From the NCBI GenBank assembly GCA_950097015.1, contig CATNEN010000039.1, positions 12,006,001 through 12,070,000 on the forward strand: DNA of 64,000 nt. The letters run 5' to 3'. The notes below the pieces were generated by a model, which was given only the letters and a program-made list of their open reading frames with translations, made no database searches and was not told the origin of the DNA. Both the position numbers and the translations under genes were made by a program. Source of the DNA: Macrostomum hystrix. Taxonomy: Eukaryota; Platyhelminthes; Macrostomidae. Of this stretch, positions 20,408 to 32,345 are shown in pieces. The first letter of the stretch is position 1, and every line of letters begins with the position of its first letter.

Positions 20408-23400
20408 ATGAACAGCCGTTCCTCTGTCTATGTGCCACTGCTGAAGCAGTTCTGTGGCTACACGACTGCTCACGGACTGGGCAGATTCTCTGAGCAGTCC
20501 AACCTCATCGGCAGGCTGATCTGGGTCACCTTCCTGATGGGCACGTACAGCGGGTTCGCCTATCACGTGTACACCCTGTTCGACAGGTTCATCCAGGCTC
20601 CTGTGCTCACCACAATGACTGTGTCGACGCTGCCATTCCAATTCCCGGATGTGTACATCTGTCCTGCAACTTCAGTGACTATGAGTAGGGTCATTCGGCA
20701 ATTATCCTTCGCGGATATAGACTATGTCGAGTCTAGTCGCGGGAATACTATAGAAGAAAAGCTTCTTACCTACGCTTTCGATATCACTGATTACAAACAC
20801 CTCAGTTTATCGGTGAATGCGCCCACGAAGGCTCTGCTAAATGTCCTACAGAGCACAGAGGAATCACTAATGGCTGAATTTCAATTTCCACCTGATGGTG
20901 AGTAGGCAAAATCAGTCATTTTATACCCTTATAAGTTTTTGTACACTTACATGCAAATCACTCCATAAAACAGTCAGCAGAAGCGAGTGCCGCACCACAA
21001 TGTCAGGACAAGAGTACACAGGCAACGCGAGCTCCGCGTTCGTCTACGGATTCTCATCTTTGTCGGTCAAGTCTGTGAACACTTCCGCCTTCGTGCCCAG
21101 TCCCTACAGGGAGCGCAGGCGGTGCATGAGTTGGAACGATGCCGCAAGGATGCTGAATCAGTCGTCTGTCGCTGTCAGCCTGGCTCACCGGCTGCTGTCA
21201 CTCAACTTCTCCGACAGCGAGTCCAGGTGTCGCTCTCCGCCTGGACTGCCCCTGTCCGAATTCTTCACGATTGCCTCGCGTGAGTTTACAAATAAAATCA
21301 TCAGTAGCCAGTACTTTATAGGAGACATGTGTCACTTACGTGGGAATTGATTTCCATACATCCGTGTTGAAAGGGGTCTGTGGCAGAGCGGTTAAGGTGT
21401 TTGCCTCTCGCGCCAAGGTCCCTGAGCTTGATTCCGCGGCGAGGCCACATTTACTTGGGGCGTAGAGGCGAAGAGAAGGCTTTGGGGGGCATGTCGTGCA
21501 ATCGACGCCCTTGAGAGCCAACCTCCAAGGCACCCCCAAGTAAGAGTACACACTACATGACGATGAGAAAGCCAGGGGCAGATGAACACACCTGTGTGAG
21601 CGTACGCCCTGCGTACGGTATCTGTTTGTGCTCGGGAGTCAGCGAAATGGAGCTGAATTGGCTCCTCGCTGGCTGCGGGTCTAGGGTCACCAAATGATGT
21701 GCCATAGCCCGCAGCCCTCCTGCAGTTATTATGATTATTATCCGTGTTGAATCGTCTTGTGGCGTCTTGGATGTATCAGGGGCTCTCGGCCAGAATCGCA
21801 ATATGTGCTCGTGATTGGTTGTTGTGTTCATGTTGTTTTTATTGCTCATCCCAATACCAGCGCAGTTGTTAAAAACTCCCTTTAATTCTACGTACAGGTC
21901 CCATGTTCAAAAATGTTGGCTGCTTACCAAAGAAATTACTGCAGACTGATCGTTTCAACTTTACCTGCTTCAAAAATGGCCTCGGCAACCAAGAAGCCTG
22001 CGCGGAATGCTGTGACAAGCACAATTTCCTCTATTTAGGAATCAGTTATAGTGACTGCTATTGCGGCAGCAGTATCATCGGATTTGAGAACAGCTCAGAG
22101 ATCTGCGACAGCCTTTGTAAGAACGACGCGAAGAACTGCGGCTCCGAATCTGCTGTTACAGTTCTGCAGATAAGGGACACTGGTTCGTAATCTTCCTGTT
22201 TTCCTATCCGTAAAGTTCAATTGTAAAGTGCAAAGTGCAAAAGTGCGAAACCGTTTACTATATGTAACCTCATTTATCAAGGTATCAATATTTTAGTTTG
22301 CTGAAACAACCACTCGAAGGTCATAAAACAGTTTCTTACTCGTAGAAAAAGTTATGGAGGCTGGTTTTCGCCGAAAAGTGCACTATGGAGCTTAAAAAAC
22401 TCTCTTATTCTGTTAAAATTCAGTGACTGTGTTTGTTTCCATATTTAGACATTTATCGATTTTTTTCAAGCTATATTTTTTAAGCATCAAATTCATATTT
22501 TAATTTTTTCTGCATCAAGCTCCAGAAACAAAACAAAGCCACTCGAAAAACATATATATATTTAATTGTTGAAAAATGGAGGTTGTAGCCTAGTGTTTAG
22601 GGCATCGGACTCACGACCTGAAGGTCGGGGATTCGATTCCCGACTCCACTGAAACAATTTGTGTCCTTTAGCAAGACACTTAACTCTGCATTGCTTCAGT
22701 TCACCCAGCTGTTAAATGGGTACCAGCATTAGCTGGTATAATTGAAGGTGGATGTGGCGTCCCCCCAGTCCATGGACTGAACAGCTGTACGCAGGAAGCA
22801 GCCTTATTGCTGAGGAGCGGGAGTGCGTCTGGGCCGAACGGGCTCAGCGTCTCGACGCCAAATGGGCGGATGTCAGCGTACTTGGCAGCTGCTGCGGCGG
22901 CACGAGGGCCAACAGCAGAGGCGTGCAGGTGACTTGGGGCGCAGGTGCGAGTGACTTTCGCGTCCCAGGCCAACGGCAAACCCCAGCTCGAACGCCACCA
23001 CAGTGACGCCGTCGAACCGGCGGCAGTCGCTCCCTCCCAAGAAAGAAATTAGCATTTTGTTTTTTCTGTGGCGGATATTGTTTAAATATTTCGAGTTGTC
23101 TGCGTAGACGTTGTTTGTGTTATTATTAACGGACAAGTAAAAAATAGTCTCAAGAGTTGGGCAAATTAAATGAAAAAGAACAGCTTTGGATTTTTCGTAT
23201 ATTTTTTCTAAAAAGTTTCCCGTCCTTCCACTCCTAGTGGAAGGTCCTCGTTTCTTCGTCAGACAGAAATAACCAGCACGTGTGACTTTCTCATTACACA
23301 GACAGCCGGCCATTGCACATCGGAAACTTCAGCCAGTTGACAGCCTTTTCTAGTGGACCATACTGCTTCTTCACCGAGCAGGAGAGTGGCAGGCTCAGCG

Positions 23401-26400
23401 CTGCCTTCTGCAATATACCCTACTGTCGTGAGTAGTAGGCTAGTAGTTGTAGGCTAATAATTAAGATATCGCTGGTTTGTCTGTCTCAACTCCCTTCGCA
23501 CCATGCCCTCCCCCGACCGTGCATTCCGGCCTTTCCCCTTGCGTTTCAGTGGCAATAGATGGGCTTAGGGGCTGATGGTAGGGCTTCGAAGCCCTTACCC
23601 TACCCTGGGTTTTGAGTAGGTCCTTGTTCTAACAAGCAGGCGCTTATTTGATCTAGCAAGAATAAATTCTTGGTTCAAATCACATATTTTATTTTAATCA
23701 TTTTCTCTATAGTTCGCTTCAACAATAAACACAAATCATTCAGCGATTTCAAAGGACTACGATTGCATAGTGAGTTCGGAGGACAAGTCCACTGAGCAGT
23801 TGACACGGTCTCGCTACACCGGTCGGCACAATGTCACCAACACCGGTCGTCAGTGTATGCCTTGGAGTCGCGTGCGAAACATTCAGGCCGACATTGTCGC
23901 AAAGCACAGACATAGTGAGTAAGCGTTAGAAAACTCGATACAGATAGTAAATGCGCCTATGAATCCAAAGGGCCTATGAGCGCCCGAGGCTATATGAAAA
24001 AGACGACAATGATAACTATCACTCCTTGTAGCCTAGGGATTGTAGGGATAGTAGTTCTTAGATAATGCTACTAATAGTAATCCTAATACTACGTTACTGC
24101 AACTAATGCAGCAGCAACTACGTAAAAACGGTTAATTTACTTTTTATTACAGATGTTCATATAGCTGGCCAGCTGCTTGACGTCCAGATTGAGACACCAG
24201 ACGTAATTGAGGACAGTAGCGACAATTACTGCAGGCCAGCAAGCATTGCTTTAGACGCCATTGCTATTACTTCATCGAAGCGCTTCGTGTAAGCCAAGCT
24301 TTTATTACTAGCCAAGCGGAGTGAAGACATTAAATTTAATATTTAGTTTTTTTAATTTTTAGACGCGTCAATGCTGTCGTGTCGGAGGTTCCTATCTGTT
24401 TTCCTGAAGAATACTTTGTTCAAATGCAGCCACAGTCCATACTTGTTGAGACGATTCTCTCTTTGATCATCGAGAGCTGTGAAGTTCCTCTGTGTTGTAA
24501 GTTGTTCTGGGCTTCCGGTGAGAACCCCCCCCCAGCAGGAGAGAAAAATGATAGCCAAGCAGGGGTGGTGCATTCACAACCCACAAATTCAAGAATTTTC
24601 CCAATGATATACCTGAATTCCTGAATGCCTAAAATTCACAGTTTGTTTAACATTCACAAAGCCGATATTTCGCAACTATCACTTCCTCCATGAATTAAGA
24701 AATTCGGGGTTGAAGCTAAGGTGAGTTGATGACTTTGATAATTGAGACTACTTCTAACGGTGCAACCGATCTCAGACGCTGCAATGCCCAGCATTGTGGG
24801 CACCATCCGAGAGTCCGTTGGCAGCCACCTGCTGGCTAGACAGTTCGGCAGCGACCTGAGCGTCGGTCTCGCCGACTGCAGCTTCGCCGGACAAAAGTGC
24901 ACAGCCGAGCACTTTGTGACTGTCGCACATCCGCAGCTGGGCATGTGCCACCAGTTTCTGCAGCAGAAGTTCACCCACAACATGACTAGCACGCAGGTGG
25001 CGGAGAGTGAGTTATCAATCAAGTACTTCACGGATGCCACCGACTCCAATGGTCTGATGCTGCCCAACATTGACAGGCTGGCAGGAGTAGTGGACGGTAG
25101 CAGCGGAATTTCCGCTAGTCAAGTGGCGTTAAAGGTAAACTTTTTAGCAGCGTTTGAGTACTGCATCAGCGATTTACAGGGCCTTTGTCGCTAAATCCAC
25201 AGGCGATAGTCGTTCCGCAAAAGACCTTCCCGTGGAAATCAAAGGGCGTCGACGTAGCCACTGCTCAGCGCTTGGACATGCAGCTGAGGTTTAACAGATT
25301 CTCACGGCTCTCCACGGCAGCAAATCCATGTCTGGATGTCGCTGAATCTGTCACTTACCGGCTACCAATGTGGAAGCTATCATCGTCTGACGAGGATGAT
25401 GGGTAATGAGACTAGCGTGTCTATGCGCTTCTAGGACAGTTTTTCATAACTAGTAGATTAGCGAGAAATATATGTCAAGATTTTTATGCCTAAAGTCTTG
25501 AGAGACGCACTCAGCTCACGATATTTGAGAACGTCTGAGGGATGAGTGGCAGAGCGGTTGACGCATTTTTTACTCGCGTCGAGGTCCCCCACCTCAGCCA
25601 CATTTTTTGGTGCGCAGCCGCTGAGAGAAGGCTTGGGGGCTTGTCGTACAATTTACGCCCTTGAGGGCCAATCTCCTTGGCACAGTGAGAGTGTCAATGA
25701 GAAAGTCAGGGCAGATAAACAAACCTGCGTAAGCGTGTGCCTGCGTACAGTATCTGTGTGCGTATGTGCTCAGGAGTCAGTGAAATGGGCAGAATTGCCT
25801 TCTCGCTGGCTGCGGATCTACTGTCACCTAAAGATGTGCAAGTGCCAACAGCCCTTCTGCATTTTATATATTATTGTGATATTAATAGCATCTGTAAAAA
25901 TCAACACTTTCAAAATGCAAATAGTTGAACATTTCTTGGCAATGAAAATCAGAAAATATTTTATTCTGTGCAAACTACGTAGACTTTTTATTATATTTAT
26001 GATTGAATCAAGGACGCAAAAGTGGCGTAAGAAATTTATTTAATTCTGACCAACAATTTTAGGTTAGACTCGGACGCTCTGATCATTGAACGGACAAAAA
26101 ACTGGACTTCAAAGATTTCACTACTGCGAGATATGCTGCTGAAGCTGAATGGTTCCAGGTTGATAATTTTTTCCTTTGTAGTTTAATCGAGGCCACACTT
26201 AATTTGGGGCGCAGTCGCGTAAAGAAGGCTTGGGGGCTTGGCTTGAAATTTACGCCGTTGAGGGCCAACCTCCAAGGCACAGTGAGAGTGTACACTGCCT
26301 GATGATGAGAAGGTCACAAGGCAGATGTACACACCCTGTGTGAGCGTGTGCCTGCGTACAGTATCTGTGTGCGTGTGAGCTCAGGAGTCAGCGAAATGGG

Positions 26401-28527
26401 CAGAATTACCTCCTTGCTGGATGCGGGTCTTGGGTCATTAAATAATGTACCATTGCCCACAGCCCAATCGCAAATGATTTTATTATTTTTTTTCCTTTTC
26501 CTATTAGGATTTTAGCCTCGGGCTAGGGCGTCGGACTCACGAATTGTGTATTTCGAAGGTTCGATTCCCGACTCGACTGGAACAAAATTTGTCCTTTCGT
26601 AAGACATTTAGTTGAAAAACTTAAATTGGTATCACTCTAATTGCCCTTGGGGTTTGTGGTCCGACCGAGCGTAGCCTGGTTGGAGGTTAAGCCGGCGAGT
26701 TGGGGGCTTGTGCATTGGTGCGGGGGGTGCATGTACGTGGCCAGGTCGCGGGGCCGCCTCCCCCCCTTGGGGTCGGCCTTGCCAAGCCCTATTTAGTGTG
26801 TCGCGCTGCGCACCGGCGGCGTCTCTCTTTATTGAAGCTTATCAGAGGCTTATTGAACTTGCGCTCGCCGTGTCAACCGTCTGGCTTCGACTCACTGGTT
26901 TAATGTAAACTTCAATGCAAGCCCCCTAGCCTTCTCTCCGCGGCTGTGTCCCAAATTGAGGCTTTGGAATTTTTAGTTTAGAAAGCTGAATTCTGATCGT
27001 TACAGCGCCCTGACAGTCGCGGGTAGCGAATTTAAAGTATCCGACCGAGAAGACTGTGCGAACAACTTTGTTGTGCAAATTTTCATCGACAACTGCCAGT
27101 GTCTGCCACCGTTGCTGCCTATTCGTGAAGACCTGTTTCGAAAGTACAGCTACTGTTTTGACTCCACTGGCTCAGCTAAAGTTACGAGCAGCAAGGAGAA
27201 GTGCTACGTAGAACAGGTTTCAAAGATATCACAATACCGATTTGAGGCCTTTAGTGTGTGCAAATCGCCCTGTAGCACTATGGACTACAGTACCCGCTTC
27301 CTCACTTCACCATGGCCCAATTTGCGGCCTCTTCAATCTCTGGAGTTCTTGAAAAAGATGGCCGCAGACTACGGGTATCCAATCGACATCAAGGTTATGA
27401 GAGGCATTGGTAGTATCTATCACACTTATCTGAGAGCTAAGAAAATTATGGACACCCCAGCCAGCGATCGGAGCTTCGAAGAAATTCAGAGCTTCAGCAG
27501 CGAGCTGGACGACTTGCAGTGCCGCCTGTCACAGCTCACTGTTCGGGCGTATCGATCTAGAGGGGAAGAGGTGACAGAGGAACTGGCCTACCCAGCCAAG
27601 AATTTGCTGGCCGACATTGGAGGTAAAGCGTTTCTGTACTATTAATAGTAGAAAGACCAGGGGAAGTATTTCAAATACATAGCGGAGTATTTCAAATACC
27701 CCCATTTTTCTTTTTCTGTATCTCCTAAAATATTCAACTAATCGCTATGAAAATCCAGAACATGGGCTGAAGTTTTTCGCTCTACCCGATGAAACGACTT
27801 CCAGAATCACAAAAATCTTCATCGTCAAGATGTTCAACGATTCTCGCCGGGATATCAAGTGGCAAAAACCAAAAATATCCGCGTAGTGTTTCTGCTCACA
27901 AAATTTCATTTATATGTAATATGTAATATCAGCTACGAGTATCTGCTCATTATATTGATAATTATTGTATTTTTAACCAATATGGATTCGCAATAAAGGT
28001 TGCTAATGCATAACAATGTTAGTTATCCTTGTCACCAGGCTCTTCTACAAGAATCGATGAATATCTCGACGATTCTGACTTGGGCGGCATTGAGAGTTCG
28101 TTTCATCGTAAAATGCGGAAAGTTTTGATTCAGCTTGTCGACTTTCACGACAATCAGTCATTCGGTTTTTGAGCTGTCGTGAAGTAGGCAGTGGGCATTT
28201 GAAATACCCCTGCGGTCTTTCCCCAGGGTGAAAAATAGCTTTTTACTGTTAAGGGCTTTCTGATAGATTTTCTAGCTGCAGAACTCTATCTGATCTTCTT
28301 TAGGAGCGCTCGGTCTCTGGTCTGGAATCTCAATCCTCACGATCTGCGAGCTCCTTGAGCTGCTAATCTATCTAGGCCAGGCGCTGGATCTGCACAGACG
28401 ACAGCAGCGTCCGCAGCAGACTTCAGAGTCAGGCGACGTGGATCATTGTCAGTCGAAGCCGCAGGCTCAGTCGCTCGCTGATGCCGAGTTAGATGGCGTC
28501 GAAAAAGGAGAAATGACGTACATGTAG
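20408..28527 (+). CDS. DEG/ENaC (ASC) cation channel B with kringle and nested WSC domains
   Basis: Paralogue of channel A, head-to-tail with it. Exons: 20408-20897, 20974-21279, 21898-22182, 23302-23427, 23744-23914, 24153-24288, 24363-24496, 24776-25134, 25203-25402, 26063-26158, 27006-27622, 28304-28527; GT-AG throughout and phases close (about 1047 aa). Same order: HG motif, TM1, FPDVYICP, kringle 1 (SEC...YTG...RRRCMSW...SRCRSPP) interrupted by WSC (VGC...ACAECCDK...CYCGSS...CGSESAV) and completed by GPYCFF...FCNIPYC, kringle 2 (DYDC...YTG...GRQCMPW...NYCRPAS...PICF...SCEVPLC), CSFAGQKC palm motif, Cys-rich thumb, LLADIGG, and TM2 with GIS. The tail is short, His/Gln-rich and ends EMTYM. 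Exons 11 and 12 of A are one exon here. Introns carry three SINE-1 and two SINE-2 copies and one MITE. Confidence 0.92.
21371..21740 (+). mobile_element. SINE family 1 (tRNA-derived), intron 2 of channel B
   Basis: Begins GTGGCAGAGCGGTTAAGG (A-box-like) and AGCTTGATTCCGCGGCGAGG (B-box-like), then a body with GAAGGCTTTGGGGGGC, CTCCAAGGCACC, GACGATGAGAAAGCCAG, GTACGGTATCTGT, GTCAGCGAAATGG, GGCTGCGGGTC, ending in a TTATTATGATTATTA tail. The same series occurs about nine other times in the window. Confidence 0.88.
22576..22815 (+). mobile_element. SINE family 2 (tRNA-derived), intron 3 of channel B
   Basis: Head GTAGCCTAGTGTTTAGGGC and GGGGATTCGATTCCCGACTC are RNA polymerase III A- and B-box-like and fold as a D-arm and T-arm. 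The body has TTTAGCAAGACACTTAACTC and CAGCTGTTAAATGGGTACC, a motif widely seen in metazoan SINE bodies, then a CCAGTCCATGGACTGAACAG palindrome. It is not a working tRNA, since no acceptor stem closes. Confidence 0.82.
25541..25880 (+). mobile_element. SINE family 1, intron 9 of channel B
   Basis: GGATGAGTGGCAGAGCGGTT, then the CGCAGCCGCTGAGAGAAGGC, GTCAATGAGAAAGTCAGGGC, GTACAGTATCTGTGTGCGT and GTCAGTGAAATGGGCAG series, ending in an AT-rich tail. Confidence 0.85.
26185..26485 (+). mobile_element. SINE family 1, head-less copy, intron 10 of channel B
   Basis: Lacks the tRNA head. Starts at the GAGGCCACACTTAATTTGGGG segment and runs to CATTGCCCACAGCCC and an ATTTTATTATTTTT tail. Confidence 0.82.
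26500..26660 (+). mobile_element. SINE family 2, partial, intron 10 of channel B
   Basis: GCGTCGGACTCACGAATTG, AAGGTTCGATTCCCGACTCG and TTCGTAAGACATTTAGTTG match the family-2 head and body. The body decays after 26640; the GC-rich stretch 26640-26860 is not recognised. Confidence 0.65.
27648..28235. mobile_element. MITE with GTATTTCAAATACCC ends, last intron of channel B
   Basis: Starts AGAAAGACCAGGGGAAGTAT and ends GCATTTGAAATACCCCTGCG GTCTTTCCCCAGGG, which are inverted repeats of each other. No ORF. Internal GAAACGACTTCCAGAATCAC and CATTCGGTTTTTGAGCTGTCG are shared with the copy at 50217-51016. Confidence 0.78.
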
Positions 28528-29860
28528 ACGAGAGCGATTGTTAAACGCTTTTAATGCACAGCTATTCAGTCTGTGGACTGTGGAGGGAAGTCGCTACGCT
28601 GACTCAAACTTCAACCCCCATGTTTTACAGCTTTGTGAACTGGGATTGTATTCTCATATGCTAAGGTGTAAACTGCCTGTAAATTCTATGTAATAATGTA
28701 ACATCTATGTAACAAAAAATTGAGCTAATTGGATAGCGCCGACACTTTCACATCCAGCCGCTCTTAAAACTCCAATCTTATTGGAGCGACAATACGAGCT
28801 CTTTATGTTGTTTGTCTCTCACTTGGTGTGTTGCCTGAGACGTCAAATATGTACTGAAAGTACAGGCCCATCATGGCCTATATTAATGTTTGAAGCCGGA
28901 TAAAAAATGTTGGACGAAATAGAAGTTACTTTTTTGTTAACTTGATTTACTCAAACTTGGGCAGGCGGGTCTCGCGGGCGAAATTGAGGTTACTTAGTTT
29001 GAAATAGAAGTTGAAAACCAATAGCAATGCGATTTTTACCAAGATATTGTTTTCCTATCGAGCCAAATTTCGGAAAGTCTCCTAAATTAATGCATTAGCT
29101 TGTTTGTTACTCTCTTTTCAACGAAAAAATAAAGGAGTACACTTAAAAAGTCCTTTTAAAGATACCTTCGGCAAACATTATTTTACAACTCTAAAGTCAA
29201 TTTAGAGGCTCACCACTCCATTCTAATTATTAAATTGCAATGTTTTTGTTAAACTTGCATTATAGTCTAAGCTAGCTGAAATGTGCATCTAAACCCTTGA
29301 ATTAGTATGCAGTTCTACGTTACACCTTTTCCCGTTCAATTTCAACAAATCTGCGCTGCAATTTAGACAACTTGACATTCATTTTCGACACTCTATTTTT
29401 ATACCTTCAGTTGGACGTTCAAATTAGACAAAGCTGACTTCAATTTAAACAGCAGATATTCGATTTAGACAGTTGATATTCAATTTAAACACTTCCTCAT
29501 TGAGAGCGATTTGTCTATGGTAAAATTCTAGTTCTGAGGCAAAGCACATATTCAATTTAGACACCCATCATTCAATTTAGACAGGCTCAGCTTCAGACCC
29601 TTGCTTTCCTGTCGCCTCTGCTTCTGACTTTCGGAGACAGAATTGGAGAGACTAATGTACATTCTGTAAGATACATGTACTCAGTTTATTGTCTATGGTA
29701 AGATTGAAAACCGAGATTGAGACTGTAAAGGAAAATGATTTCTGGCCTTGTGGCATTGAATTTAGCACAGATAAAACGGCGGTCGTTGAACAAGAGTGAA
29801 GGCTACTTCTGAGAATTGCTTCTTTCGTGAAGAATATCTGTCTACTAATCTAACGCACGA
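28528..29860. other. Spacer with scattered TTCAATTTAGACA motifs
   Basis: 3' flank of channel B. Between 29350 and 29590 the motif ATTCAATTTAGACA (or -TTTAAACA) recurs about seven times at irregular spacing. No ORF or known repeat seen. Confidence 0.45.
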
Positions 29861-29907
29861 ACATGGTGGAAGAGGTGAACGGACCGGAGTCAGAGTCGGA
29901 GTCGGAG

Positions 29908-32233
29908 TCAAAAGCGACCGGAAGCGACGTTGATGGCCGCATCGGGATTCTTGGCCAAATATGGGTTCTCTGTCATCATTGTCGAACTGCTGCCAGCTGG
30001 AGTCATAATGTCACTCAGCGCGCCGCTATTGATGTTGTCAGCGGCATAGTTGTTGTTCGTGTTGTGGTCGTCGCACAAAGCCAACCTCTGAAACTCGTAT
30101 CCCAGCGTCAGGCCAATGTAAATAAACAGCTCTAGCAGTTCGCAAACTGTCAGAATTGAAATGCCCGACCACAGCCCGAGAGTTCCTGGAGTGCGGAATT
30201 TCGGTATGCGAATCGAGTTGGATTCTCAGGTTGAGAAGAAGGAAGAGAAGAAATTACACCTAGCCCAGTAGGCTCAGGTCTACCGTACAACTCAGACGGC
30301 TACATCCTATGCAGGCGAACAAGCAGCCGACACCCAGAGAAGCGACTGGCAGTCCTAGGCTACGCCGACGACCTGGTCCTGTTAGCCTCCACCGCCGAAG
30401 GTGCCCAACGCCTGGTTGACGGCCTCGCTGCAAGGGTTGGCCTCAAAATCAACACCAAGAAGACGGAGGTCCTCACTGTGCCTGCTGACCTGCCAGCTGA
30501 CATCCGTCTTCCCAACATGGACAGCTCGACGGCAACATCCCTATCCCGGTGTGAGCAGTTCCGGTATCTTGCATACGACTATTGCGACTGCATACTGTTT
30601 AGGTTGGGCCACGGGTAGGTAATGTGGGGAACGCTGTACTCTGTCATTTCACAAGGCATCATGCACCGGCTGACAGCGTCAAACTGGTACTGCAGCAGCT
30701 TCGAAATCTGCTCCCTGTAGCACATGTCGGTCTCCAGGGAGACGCTTCTGTTACTCTTCACATCGAAACAATAAGTATGATACGAGAAGAGTTCAACAGG
30801 GATAGGTAGGAATGAAGGCAAGCAGCCACAGTTGTCGATGAAGCTTCGAACTACTTGCGTATTGATGCAATCGTCTCTGTCTGCGACGTTGAACTGAGCT
30901 TCTATGTCTGGTAGTGTTCTAAAAATTAAGAACAACCAAAAACGGAAAGCTTATATATCAGCTTGGCGCTTCTATAGGTATTTGCAATAAAAATTAGAGC
31001 TACTTCTATAAAAAATATTTTTTTATACCTCGAGCTTCCTTGTATTTGAAGCTGCTCCCGAATCAGTAAAATCTTCGCCAACCAATCCGATGCTGTTGTG
31101 ATTGCGTTCAGATCGAAGCTAGTGCTGCAAAGTGAATAAATGGCACTCAGAAACAGTGTTAATAAAAGAGTAACTTTAGACGAAATTACTTTGTGGAACA
31201 ATGCTGCTCACTCTGGATCATGATTAGCCTCGGCATGCTTCCAAGAGTGCAACCTGTACTTTTGTCTCTTTGGCTCAGAGATTGGCTCAGATTTCGTGAG
31301 GCATGGCCTCGAGGCGGTGGACAGTCAAGAGACTTTATCAAACCGCAGCTGCAGATCCATGCGCTGAGAGGCGGCAACGTCGATTCCTTTTGAAGGCCAG
31401 GGAAATGTGCTCTCTGGCACAACAATTGCCTGCAGATTGCCGTGATTGCGGATTTCCATAAAAAAACTCTAAGCAAATGATAAATTATTTTTTTACTGAC
31501 CTTAAATGCAATCTGACTGCCGCCAGAGTTTGAACTTTGATGAATTAGTCGCGTAAGTTTATCTATGTTTGATACAGACTGTCTGTTGGAGTCTGTATTG
31601 TCTGTAAAGTACTTCATTGACAGCTGGCTCTGGGCCAACTGCATGCTAGTCATGTTGTAAGTAAATTGCCGGTGACGAAACTTGAGATACGTGCCCAGCT
31701 GCGGATGTCTGATATTCACAAAGTGCTCGGCGGTGCACTTTTGACCAGCAAAGCTGCACTCAACAAGGCCGATACTGAGATCGCTGCTGAACTGCTGGGC
31801 GAGCAGGTGGCTGCCGACTGAGTCCCCGATGACACCAGCAACAGTTGGCAAGTTGGAGTCTGAAATGACAAATTGTGTGAAAACCAATCTGTACTCAGGG
31901 TCTCAAAAGCTTGAAGCAATAAAAATTCTTACAGCACAGAGGGATCTCGCAAGGCTCGAAGTCAACTTCAAACAGGCCGCCGATGCCCATGACGTCAGGA
32001 AAGCAGCCAGGAACGTCTGTCATGGCCTTGGCGAATCGACTGCAATTTTTATAAGGATACGGGTAGTTACTATGAGTAGTAACATGCGACAAAATCTGAC
32101 TCTCACTGTGCCATCGGCATTCCGATGTGGGACGCTTCGTCAGATATAACTGGAGCCGATCTGCAGAAATTGTCGCTGCTACTGGCATTGAAGTCCGCAG
32201 TTTGAATGTGAAATCCCGTCAGCTTGAATGGGC
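29908..32233 (-). pseudogene. DEG/ENaC copy C, inverted and broken
   Basis: Exons matching channel exons 6 to the last are seen on the minus strand: 32107-32233 (DNFCRS, kringle 2), 31933-32039 (PGCF...PCEIPLC), 31501-31859 (CSFAGQKC palm), 31254-31429, 31029-31124, about 30580-30918 (DRDDC...CGCLP...WPNLN) and 30185 down to 29908 (GLWSGISILTVC, TM2, then a 60-residue tail to TGA). Splice sites are mostly kept. Damage: TGA at 31325-31327 where both paralogues have Arg (a CGA to TGA change), loss of the palm Cys (LGTY for LGMC), and loss of the second half of the thumb exon, replaced by a LINE fragment. Exons for TM1, kringle 1 and WSC were not found. It is a dead copy, or at best a relic of a once complete inverted gene. 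Confidence 0.87.
30285..30578 (+). mobile_element. LINE reverse transcriptase fragment inside pseudogene C
   Basis: Plus-strand frame gives DGYILCRR, LAVLGYADDLVLL, STAEGAQR, GLKINTKKTEVLTVPADLPAD, about 75% alike to the LINE at 3676-6808. The fragment abuts the truncated thumb exon at 30579. Confidence 0.85.
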
Positions 32234-32265
32234 CTGTAATGAGTTGAGGAATAATATAAAAAGTT

Positions 32266-32345
32266 TAAACAAGTACAATTTTTATTACCTACAGCACAGC
32301 CGCAGATATTGCGCGGTTTGCATCTGAAAGCTACGTACGACTGTT
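32266..32345 (-). repeat. 80-bp segment duplicated in inverted orientation (with 33506-33584)
   Basis: On the minus strand it reads GTCGTACGTAGCTTTCAGAT through ATTGTACTTGTTTAA, with no difference seen from the plus-strand copy. A frame with FRCKPRNICGCAV followed by a GTAATA donor-like site is present in both, so it may be a duplicated small exon, but I do not recognise it. Confidence 0.65.

Noticed and set aside
21372-21440. Possible tRNA-Ser/Leu gene
   Set aside because: Head of SINE family 1; repeated with the same body about ten times and without a proper acceptor stem.
22578-22652. Possible tRNA gene
   Set aside because: A- and B-box-like segments present, but no closing acceptor stem, and the sequence continues into a SINE body present elsewhere.
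29863-30135. Plus-strand ORF of 90 codons starting MVEEVNGPESESES
   Set aside because: It lies opposite the TM2/tail exon of the inverted channel copy, which has splice acceptor, TM2 motif and stop on the minus strand.
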